Source: an uncultured Collinsella sp.
Lineage (GTDB): Bacteria; Actinomycetota; Coriobacteriia; Coriobacteriales; Coriobacteriaceae
Assembly (NCBI GenBank): GCA_902470925.1
Contig: CABRIF010000039.1
Coordinates: 1 to 18,169, forward strand
Length of the DNA stretch: 18,169 nt
Direction of reading: 5' to 3'
The notes below the pieces were generated by a model. It was given only the letters and a program-made list of their open reading frames with translations. It was not told the DNA's origin and ran no database searches. Positions 1 to 5,246 of the stretch are shown piece after piece. The translations under genes and the position numbers were made by a program. Position 1 is the stretch's first letter. Each line of letters starts with the position of its first letter.

Positions 1-44
1 CGGCAGCGGCAGGCGGCGGCCCGTGCCGCCGCCTGCCGCTGCCG
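1..44. repeat. Perfect 20-bp inverted repeat with 4-nt loop at window start
   Basis: Bases 1-20 are the exact reverse complement of bases 25-44, with loop CCGT at 21-24. The arms are made only of G, C and a few A/T in GGC/GCC-like runs. The palindrome lies inside the open frame of the aminopeptidase. It may be a genuine hairpin or a fold-back artefact at the end of an assembled contig; the sequence alone cannot separate these. Confidence 0.8.
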
Positions 45-855
45 TGTGGTGGCCGTCGAGGACGATATGCAGATCGGGTTCTATCGCAGCCTTGAACGCG
101 GGCTCGAGGACCGTTCCGTTGCCTGCTCCCTGCCGCTCATGCATGGTGATATCCAACGTCTGCGCGCGGTGAAGGATGCCGCCGAAATCGCGCTCATGCG
201 CGAGGCGCAGGCGATCACCGACGCCGCCTTCACCCACATGTGCTCCTTCATCAAGCCCGGTCAGACCGAGAAGGAGATCCGCAACGAGCTCGAGCGCTTC
301 ATGTTCTCCCAGGGCGCCGACGCGCTCGCCTTCGGCTCGATCGTGGCCAGCGGCCCCAACACCGCCAACCCGCACGCCGTACCCTCCGACCGCGTGGTGG
401 AGAAAGGCGACTTCGTGCTCATGGACTACGGCGCGGGCCTGGGCGACTACCGCTCCGATATGACGCGCACCGTCGTGCTGGGCGAACCGGAGCCCTGGCA
501 GCGCGACCTGTACGACCTGGTGCGCCGTTGCCACGAGGAGTGCGCGGCCGCGGTGCATGCCGGGGTGGACGGCAACGACATCTTCCTGCTGTCCCGCCGC
601 ATCATCGCCGATGCGGGGTTCGGCGAGTACTACAACCACGGCTTGGGTCACGGCGTCGGCATCGACATCCACGAGCAGCCCAACTTTGGCCGCAAGCGCG
701 GGGTCGTACCCGCCGGTGCGGTCATCACGATCGAGCCGGGCGTCTACCTGCCCGGGCGCGGCGGCGTTCGCCTGGAGGACTACGGCGTGGTCACCGAGAA
801 GGGCTTTGAGCCCTTCACCGCGTCTACGCACGAACTAGTTGTCATCGACTGCTAA
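1..855 (+). CDS. pepP: Xaa-Pro aminopeptidase (M24 family), 5'-truncated by window edge
   Basis: The reading frame is open from base 1 to the TAA at 853-855, so the true start lies outside the window; a GTG at 46 is only the first in-window start codon. The visible part is the M24 'pita-bread' catalytic domain preceded by the end of the N-terminal creatinase-like domain. Counting from the codon at 46, all five dinuclear-metal ligands of the family are present: D127 (MDYGAG), D138 (RSDMTRT), H202 (GLGHGVG), E230 (TIEPGVYLPG) and E244 (VRLEDYG). Such enzymes are cytosolic and remove N-terminal residues preceding proline. The lost N-terminus should be about 100 residues by comparison with the family. 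The first 15 in-window codons (Arg/Ala/Gln/Cys-rich) fall in a perfect palindrome and do not look like the family, so they are doubtful. A pepP homologue (yqhT) also precedes efp in Bacillus subtilis. Confidence 0.88.
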   Translation, partial: RQRQAAARAAACRCRVVAVEDDMQIGFYRSLERGLEDRSVACSLPLMHGDIQRLRAVKDAAEIALMREAQAITDAAFTHMCSFIKPGQTEKEIRNELERFMFSQGADALAFGSIVASGPNTANPHAVPSDRVVEKGDFVLMDYGAGLGDYRSDMTRTVVLGEPEPWQRDLYDLVRRCHEECAAAVHAGVDGNDIFLLSRRIIADAGFGEYYNHGLGHGVGIDIHEQPNFGRKRGVVPAGAVITIEPGVYLPGRGGVRLEDYGVVTEKGFEPFTASTHELVVIDC

Positions 856-873
856 CACGTCCTCACGGGCGAC

Positions 874-894
874 GGGTGCGCCCGAGGGCGCCCC
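874..894 (+). terminator. Weak possible terminator hairpin after pepP
   Basis: A short GC hairpin lies 18 bases after the pepP stop: GGGTGCGCC (874-882) can pair with GGCGCCC (887-893) with one bulged T and a tight loop. There is no proper T-run afterwards (CACGTCTTGCTG), so Rho-independent termination is only a possibility. Confidence 0.22.
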
Positions 895-932
895 ACGTCT
901 TGCTGTATCTTGGCGCGTCGCACGGCATCGGT

Positions 933-1008
933 TGTCATCAGGCAGCCGATGCCGTTGTATATGGTGTGATGACATACGGGAGCGGCAGGTATTGCTAGCA
1001 TGTCATCA
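933..1008. promoter_or_regulatory. Three evenly spaced TGTCATCA boxes upstream of the 162-aa gene
   Basis: TGTCATCA occurs at 933-940 (+), as its reverse complement TGATGACA at 967-974, and again at 1001-1008 (+). Start-to-start distance is 34 bp both times. The first box forms part of TTGTCA (932-937), a 5/6 match to a -35 element, with TTGTAT at 955-960 as a poor -10 at 17-bp spacing. The second contains ATGACA (969-974), also -35-like. The last box ends 16 bases before the ribosome binding site of the gene at 1036. The arrangement looks like a set of binding sites for a transcription factor, but the factor is unknown and function is inferred. Confidence 0.45.
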
Positions 1009-1035
1009 ACAGAGTCCGCGGAGTAAGGAGCCGAG

Positions 1036-1524
1036 ATGCTGTTCGACAATTCCAATGCACGTGCCGCGTGGGTAGCGGTTCTGCTCGTTGTCTTCGCCTT
1101 TGGTGTGGGTGGCTGCTTGCTCGCTTCGTTTTGGTACGGGGAGCAGGCACGCATCCAGCAATATGCCGTCGACGGCTACCCGCTCCAGGGAACCTACCAG
1201 AATGTGAACGCCGGTGATGATGAGTGCTTCAGCGCGGCGTTCATTTCCGATGAGGGCGCAGACGATGCGGGCACCTGGCAGCTGACGTTCGTCAACAGGA
1301 CCGCCAACAGGCAATGGACGCTCGAGGGAATCTACCATCAGACAGCGGATCCGAATATCTACGAGCTGCTCGATACGGACGGCGAACGGGTCGCGATGGC
1401 TCACCTTGCCTATGCGACTCGCGATGGGCACGACGGCGAACTGTTCGTCTCCTACGAACGCGAGACGTTCGTCTTGCCGAAGATTTCAGCTGACCCCGCC
1501 TATTACACCGACTTTGATGCGTAA
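1036..1524 (+). CDS. Unrecognised small membrane-anchored or lipoprotein-like protein (162 aa)
   Basis: I do not recognise this protein. The ATG at 1036 follows a clear ribosome binding site, AAGGAG at 1025-1030. Residues 10-32 form one hydrophobic segment (AAWVAVLLVVFAFGVGGCLLA). It may act as a signal-anchor; alternatively VGGC (residues 24-27) is a loose lipobox, with Cys27 the would-be lipidated residue, although the n-region carries little positive charge. The remaining ~130 residues are polar, acidic and rich in aromatic residues (YQN, YHQT, YELL, YERE), consistent with a small extracytoplasmic beta-rich domain. No catalytic motif is visible. The gene stands alone between pepP and efp, with a motif cluster upstream and a strong hairpin immediately after its stop, so it is probably a single-gene transcript. 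Function unknown. Confidence 0.72.
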   Translation: MLFDNSNARAAWVAVLLVVFAFGVGGCLLASFWYGEQARIQQYAVDGYPLQGTYQNVNAGDDECFSAAFISDEGADDAGTWQLTFVNRTANRQWTLEGIYHQTADPNIYELLDTDGERVAMAHLAYATRDGHDGELFVSYERETFVLPKISADPAYYTDFDA

Positions 1525-1526
1525 AA

Positions 1527-1574
1527 ACGGTCGCCCTATCCTGTGAAATCACGCGGGATGGGGCGATTTGCCGT
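1527..1574. terminator. Strong hairpin between the 162-aa gene and efp
   Basis: CGCCCTATCC (1532-1541) pairs with GGATGGGGCG (1556-1565) over 10 bp with one G-T wobble. Inside, GTG (1543-1545) can pair with CAC (1550-1552). Outside, ACGG (1527-1530) can pair with CCGT (1571-1574) across a small bulge. Downstream on + there is only ATTTG, a weak U-tract. On the - strand the hairpin is followed by a five-T run, so it is better shaped as a terminator for antisense transcription, though no - strand gene faces it. Confidence 0.45.
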
Positions 1575-1584
1575 GTATTGGCGT

Positions 1585-1590
1585 TATAAT
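1585..1590 (+). promoter_or_regulatory. Perfect -10 box (TATAAT) for efp
   Basis: TATAAT at 1585-1590 is an exact consensus -10 element in an otherwise GC-rich region, 38 bases upstream of the efp start. No good -35 hexamer lies 16-18 bp upstream. Transcription would start near 1597, giving a leader of about 30 nt that includes AAAGG at 1617-1621. Confidence 0.55.
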
Positions 1591-1627
1591 CAGCAGGTTC
1601 GAATGACGAGACAACGAAAGGCTGCAC

Positions 1628-2191
1628 ATGGCTTCCATTACCACCGCCGACTTCAAGAACGGCATCGGCCTCAAGATCAAGGACAAGTACTACACCATCG
1701 TTGAGTTCCAGCACGTCAAGCCTGGCAAGGGCGGCGCGTTTGTGCGCTACAAGACGAAGGACCTCAAGACGGGCCGCGTGGTCGAGAACACCTGCAACGC
1801 CGGCTCCAAGTTCGAGAGCGTGCAGCTCATCACCAACGAGATGCAGTACCTCTACAACGACGGCGACAACTTCTACTTCATGGACATGACCTCCTATGAG
1901 CAGATTCCCGTGCCTGCCGAGTTCATTGGCGACAACGCCAAGTGGCTGCGCGAGAACGACACCGCCCAGCTGCTCTACGCCGACACCGAGCTGCTCGGCG
2001 TGAACCCGCCCATGTTCATCGAGGCCGAGGTCACCGAGACCGTTCCGGGCGCGAAGGGCAACACCGTCCAGGGTGCCACCAAGCCGGCCACCATCGATAC
2101 CGGTGCGGTCGTGCAGGTGCCGATGTACCTCAACGAGGGCGAGCGCATCAAGGTCGACACCCGTACCGGCGAGTTCGTCCAGCGCCTCTAG
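1628..2191 (+). CDS. efp: Translation elongation factor P
   Basis: EF-P enters the ribosomal E site and relieves stalling at polyproline stretches. The product is 187 residues, the standard length, with the KOW-like N-terminal domain followed by two OB-type domains. The exposed loop HVKPGKGGAF places Lys34 at its tip, the position post-translationally modified in Escherichia coli (beta-lysylation) and its equivalent in Bacillus (5-aminopentanol). The loop is not the PGKGP form described for unmodified actinobacterial EF-Ps. No modification enzyme (EpmA, EarP or similar) is encoded in the window. The C-terminal block VPMYLNEGERIKVDTRTGEF is typical of the last OB domain. The ATG at 1628 is preceded by AAAGG (1617-1621) and a TATAAT box at 1585. 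The gene order pepP-efp-Asp23-nusB resembles Bacillus yqhT-efp-...-yqhY-nusB. Confidence 0.97.
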   Translation: MASITTADFKNGIGLKIKDKYYTIVEFQHVKPGKGGAFVRYKTKDLKTGRVVENTCNAGSKFESVQLITNEMQYLYNDGDNFYFMDMTSYEQIPVPAEFIGDNAKWLRENDTAQLLYADTELLGVNPPMFIEAEVTETVPGAKGNTVQGATKPATIDTGAVVQVPMYLNEGERIKVDTRTGEFVQRL

Positions 2192-2207
2192 CATTTTTCC
2201 GCTCTGC

Positions 2208-2261
2208 TGCCGGGGCCGCGACGGTGTGGGAGCTGCGTTCCCTGCCGTCGCGGCCCCGGCA
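2208..2261. repeat. Perfect 17-bp inverted repeat downstream of efp
   Basis: TGCCGGGGCCGCGACGG (2208-2224) is exactly complementary to 2245-2261. The 20-nt loop holds a further small stem, GGGAG (2228-2232) with TTCCC (2238-2242). It is a likely very stable RNA hairpin 17 bases after the efp stop. It could terminate or protect the efp mRNA, but the only T-run (ATTTTT, 2193-2198) lies before the hairpin rather than after it, which is not the classical terminator arrangement. Confidence 0.75.
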
Positions 2262-2266
2262 TGTCC

Positions 2267-2295
2267 GTACCGTGCGGTACACTGTCTTCACAGTG
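2267..2295. promoter_or_regulatory. Two adjacent dyads upstream of the Asp23-family gene, with possible -10
   Basis: GTACCG-TG-CGGTAC (2267-2280) and CACTGT-CTTC-ACAGTG (2280-2295) are two perfect short palindromes sharing one base. TACACT (2278-2283), preceded by an upstream TG (2273-2274), is a plausible -10 element straddling both dyads, so operators for the operon beginning at 2339 are possible. No convincing -35 element is seen. The promoter assignment is inference. Confidence 0.32.
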
Positions 2296-2338
2296 CATCG
2301 TCTGCGCTGGCTTCGTTCGTCGTATTTGAGGAGTGAGC

Positions 2339-2698
2339 ATGTCCCAAGAGATCACCATCGCCGGTATCGGCATCGCGCCCGAGGTGCTGGCAGCCATCGT
2401 TTCCCGCGCCGCCTCCGAGGTCGAGGGTGTCGCTTCCGTGGGTGCGCACGACCTTGCCTCCAACCTCGTGTCCATGTTCTCGGCCAAGGCCCCGGCGCCG
2501 GTCGAGGACGTTGAGGCTGAAGTGGTCGATGACCGGCTGCGCCTGACCGTGCACCTGACCGTATTCTTCGGCTATCCTTTCAAGGCCCTGGCTGCCGATG
2601 TCCGCAAGGCCGTCGCAACCGCCATCGATGCCCAGGTGGGCGTCGAGGTTGCCGAGGTGAACATCTGCATCGACAGCCTTGTCTTTCCCAAGGAGTAG
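2339..2698 (+). CDS. Asp23/Gls24-family envelope stress protein
   Basis: This 119-residue protein matches the Asp23/Gls24 (DUF322) pattern: an N-terminal ITIAGIGIAPEVLAAIVSRAASEVEGV segment, a central variable loop, then a hydrophobic strand (LRLTVHLTVFFGYPF) and a terminal VEVAEVNICIDSLVF strand. In Gram-positives family members are abundant membrane-associated or cytosolic proteins linked to cell-envelope stress; biochemical activity is unknown. The chosen start is ATG 2339, five bases after GAGGAG (2328-2333). A GTG at 2333 overlaps that ribosome binding site and is rejected. The gene ends three bases before nusB starts, and its final codons supply the nusB ribosome binding site. It corresponds in place to Bacillus yqhY, next to nusB. 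Confidence 0.88.
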   Translation: MSQEITIAGIGIAPEVLAAIVSRAASEVEGVASVGAHDLASNLVSMFSAKAPAPVEDVEAEVVDDRLRLTVHLTVFFGYPFKALAADVRKAVATAIDAQVGVEVAEVNICIDSLVFPKE

Positions 2699-2701
2699 TG
2701 C

Positions 2702-3316
2702 GTGAACCAGAAAGTGAATCGCGGGCGCACCCTCGCCCGCAGCCAGGCCCTGCAGATTCTGTTCCAGGCCGAGGTGCGCGGCGAGCGCGTCGATGATGTT
2801 ATGGCGCACGATCTGCTGCTCTCCAAAGGCCCGCTCGATCCGTATGCCGCCGAGCTCGCACGCGGGGTCGAGGCCAACCGGGACCGGATTGACTCCGCGC
2901 TGCGCGCCGTGTCTGCCAACTGGCGTCTCGAGCGCATGCCGGGCGCCGATCGTAACCTGCTGCGCGTGGCCCTCTACGAGTTGCGTTTCCTGGTGCACGA
3001 CCCGCTCGATGCCGGTATTGTCATCAACGAGGCCGTCGAGGTCGCCAAGGCGTATGGGACCGATGAGTCGGCCGGGTTCGTCAACGGCATCCTGGGCCGG
3101 ATCGAGTCGGAGCGCTCCCTGCCTTCCATCCAGTTCAGCGCCTGCACCGTCACCGCCGATGACTGCGAGGCCGCCTGCATCGCCGCGCTGTGGTTCGAGC
3201 TCGACCCCGAGCGTGCGGAGGAGCGCGAGCGCGCACAGTACCTGGCCGAGATAGAGCGCGAGCGCGCCTACGACGAGGAGCCGGCCTACGGCTTCGCCTC
3301 GTCGTTTCAGGAGTAG
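2702..3316 (+). CDS. nusB: Transcription antitermination factor NusB with long C-terminal tail
   Basis: NusB with NusE/S10 binds boxA RNA and promotes rRNA antitermination. Residues 9-134 are the all-alpha NusB domain: LARSQALQILFQ (11-22) matches the N-terminal helix, LLRVALYELRFL (86-97) the middle helix, and INEAVEVAKAYG (108-119) followed by GFVNGILGRI (125-134) the family hallmark. The protein is 204 residues against about 130-150 for most NusB proteins. The extra ~70 residues are acidic and charged (many Glu, Arg and Tyr) and could mediate an extra contact, but no domain is recognised. The GTG at 2702 has AAGGAG at 2690-2695 six bases upstream, overlapping the end of the preceding gene, which suggests translational coupling. 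xseB starts two bases after the stop. Confidence 0.95.
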   Translation: MNQKVNRGRTLARSQALQILFQAEVRGERVDDVMAHDLLLSKGPLDPYAAELARGVEANRDRIDSALRAVSANWRLERMPGADRNLLRVALYELRFLVHDPLDAGIVINEAVEVAKAYGTDESAGFVNGILGRIESERSLPSIQFSACTVTADDCEAACIAALWFELDPERAEERERAQYLAEIERERAYDEEPAYGFASSFQE

Positions 3317-3318
3317 CT

Positions 3319-3570
3319 ATGGCCGAGGCTGTGGGCAACTTCGATGACATCACGGGCCGCCTCGACGAGATCATCGCGGCAGTGCGCTCGCGCGACACAT
3401 CGCTCGAGCGCAGCCTCGACCTGTTCGACGAGGCCATTGAGCTGGGGTCCCGCGCCGTCGATATGGTGGACTCCTTTGAGCTGTCGCCCCGTGAGGAGCA
3501 GGTACTCGATGAGCAGACCGCTTCTGCCGACGGCGCGGCGGCACCATCCGATTCACCCGAAGCGAGCTGA
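3319..3570 (+). CDS. xseB: Exodeoxyribonuclease VII small subunit
   Basis: XseB associates with XseA to form exonuclease VII, which degrades single-stranded DNA in the cytosol. The 83-residue product has the small-subunit helical hairpin: FDDITGRLDEIIAAVRSRD, then LERSLDLFDEAIELGSRA, the conserved amphipathic helices with the typical 'S-L-F-E-G/A' style core. The last ~25 residues are a low-complexity Ala/Ser/Asp tail. The ATG at 3319 is preceded by CAGGAG (3309-3313), which lies across the nusB end; longer upstream in-frame starts would overlap nusB heavily and are rejected. The large-subunit gene xseA, usually adjacent, is not in this window, so the subunits are encoded apart or the partner is lost. 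Confidence 0.88.
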   Translation: MAEAVGNFDDITGRLDEIIAAVRSRDTSLERSLDLFDEAIELGSRAVDMVDSFELSPREEQVLDEQTASADGAAAPSDSPEAS

Positions 3571-3588
3571 GATCGGCGAGAGGACAAC

Positions 3589-4389
3589 GTGGCACGCGTA
3601 CGACTCGATGACGAATTGATTTCCCAGGGCATCTGCGAGAACCGCGCAGATGCCCTGCGCACATTGATGGCCGGTCTTGTATCTTCCGGCGGACAGCGCC
3701 TCACCTCGCCGGGCATGCGCGTTGCGCCGGGGATCGAACTGCACGTAAAAGGCCGGCTGCCCTACGTGGGGCGCGGTGGCGTCAAGCTCGCCGGCGCGCT
3801 CGACGCCTTCGGGGTCGACCCGTCCGGCCTCAGCTGCCTGGATGTGGGTTGCTCTACGGGCGGTTTCACCGACTGTCTGCTCAAACGCGGCGCGCGCCGC
3901 GTGGTGGCGGTCGATGTGGGGCGCGCGCAGTTCGACTGGAACCTGCGGCAGGACGAGCGCGTCGAGCTGCTCGAGCGCACCAACATCGTCGACGTGCCCG
4001 CGCGCGGGTATACCGGCGCGTTCGATCTGGCGGTCTGCGACGTGTCGTTCACGGGCATCGCGTGCATCCTGCCGGCGGTCATGGAGCTCTTGGGGCCGCA
4101 CGGGCGGTTTCTCACGCTGGTAAAGCCGCAGTTCGAGGCTTCAGCCGAGCAGGTTGAGGAGGGCGGCATCGTGCGCGACCCTGTCGTTCATCGAGCTGTG
4201 CTGGCACGCACCATCGCCCTGTTTGCCGAACGCGGGCTGGTACCGCTCGATGCCTGCGCGTCGCCCATCACCGGGCACAAGGGCAATCGGGAGTTTTTCC
4301 TGCTCGGTGCCCGCAGCGCGACCGATGGAGCGCCAGAGGTCGAAGGCTCGCGTGTGGAGGAACTCGTAGAAAAGGCGGTGTGCGCATGA
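3589..4389 (+). CDS. tlyA: TlyA-family 16S/23S rRNA 2'-O-methyltransferase
   Basis: TlyA enzymes 2'-O-methylate cytidines at the ribosomal subunit interface (16S C1409 and, in some types, 23S C1920), and their loss causes capreomycin/viomycin resistance in mycobacteria. The 266-residue product has an S4-like RNA-binding domain (about residues 1-55, ARVRLDDELISQG) and a FtsJ/RrmJ-like Rossmann methyltransferase. The SAM loop DVGCSTGGFTD is at 85-95. The Lys-Asp-Lys-Glu tetrad appears as K66 (GGVKL), D151 (CDVSF), K179 (VKPQFE) and E235 (GNREFFL). The GTG at 3589 follows GAGAGGA (3578-3584). The stop overlaps the nadK start (ATGA). Adjacent tlyA-nadK-recN is a common Gram-positive order; argR, often between them, is absent. 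Confidence 0.94.
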   Translation: MARVRLDDELISQGICENRADALRTLMAGLVSSGGQRLTSPGMRVAPGIELHVKGRLPYVGRGGVKLAGALDAFGVDPSGLSCLDVGCSTGGFTDCLLKRGARRVVAVDVGRAQFDWNLRQDERVELLERTNIVDVPARGYTGAFDLAVCDVSFTGIACILPAVMELLGPHGRFLTLVKPQFEASAEQVEEGGIVRDPVVHRAVLARTIALFAERGLVPLDACASPITGHKGNREFFLLGARSATDGAPEVEGSRVEELVEKAVCA

Positions 4390-5246
4390 AGGTGTTTCTT
4401 GTTCCGAACTACTACAAGCACGAAGCGGTCGAAAGCGGGCTGGCACTCGAGCTGTGGCTCACGCGCCAGGGCTTCGAGGTCAGCTGGGCCGCCGACCAGC
4501 GCTCCGGCATCGAGTCGGTGCCGGATATCGAGGGGACCGACCTGGTGATCTCGCTGGGCGGCGACGGCACCCTGCTGCGCGCCGCGCGTATCGTGGGTGT
4601 GCGCGAGGTGCCGATCCTGGGACTTTCCTACGGCCATCTGGGCTTTCTGACCGCGGCGAGCCCCGAGGAGCGCGATGTGCTCGCGGTGGTGTCCGATGCG
4701 CTTGCCGGCGAGCTGCATGTCAGCCGCCGAGCCACGCTGAGCTGCGAGGTCAGCTGCATCGACGAGGACGGCAGCGAGCGCATCCACGAGGGCTTCGCCT
4801 TGAACGACCTCGCCCTCACGCGCGGCCCGCTGTCGGACATGGTCGAGTTCAACATCGCCGTCTCGGGTCACAACATCGACTGCCTGCGCGGCGACGGGGT
4901 GGTTGTCTCGACGGCCACCGGCTCCACCGGCTACGCCCTGTCGGCCGGCGGCCCCATCGTCAGCCCGGAGTTCACAGGGCTCATCTGCGTGCCGATCGCG
5001 CCGCACACCATCCAGGCGCGGGCCTTTCTCACCTCGCCGTCCGATATCATCGAGCTCACCATGTCGCACGAGCGCCCCAGCGTGCCGGCGATCGCGATGG
5101 ATGGGCAGTTCCTGCAGTGTGTCGGTGCGATCGAGCGCGTGTGCGTTCGCCGCGGCGCGGGCGACATCCTGCTGCTCGACTACGGCCCCGAAAGCTTCTA
5201 CAAATCGGTGTCCCGCGTATTCTATGGAGTTCGCCATGATCGATGA
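4386..5246 (+). CDS. nadK: NAD kinase
   Basis: NAD kinase phosphorylates the 2' hydroxyl of NAD's adenosine ribose to give NADP. The 286-residue protein has the catalytic GGDGT at 58-62, the glycine-rich stretch SYGHLGFLT (81-89), the LND motif (139-141), and RGDGVVVSTATGSTGYALS (168-186), corresponding to the conserved TGSTAY block with Gly for Ala at 182. The start ATG 4386 overlaps the tlyA stop by four bases (ATGA), a typical translational-coupling arrangement. A GTG at 4380 is in frame and cannot be excluded; AAAGG at 4371-4375 lies 10 bases before the ATG. The 3' end overlaps recN by 11 bases. Confidence 0.95.
   Translation: MKVFLVPNYYKHEAVESGLALELWLTRQGFEVSWAADQRSGIESVPDIEGTDLVISLGGDGTLLRAARIVGVREVPILGLSYGHLGFLTAASPEERDVLAVVSDALAGELHVSRRATLSCEVSCIDEDGSERIHEGFALNDLALTRGPLSDMVEFNIAVSGHNIDCLRGDGVVVSTATGSTGYALSAGGPIVSPEFTGLICVPIAPHTIQARAFLTSPSDIIELTMSHERPSVPAIAMDGQFLQCVGAIERVCVRRGAGDILLLDYGPESFYKSVSRVFYGVRHDR

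Noticed and set aside
856..1035. tRNA or small RNA gene
   Set aside because: No cloverleaf or CCA-type end; only a short GC hairpin and the TGTCATCA boxes are present.
4903..5235. Upstream extension of the recN frame
   Set aside because: Lies entirely within nadK; family N-terminus and a ribosome binding site support ATG 5236.
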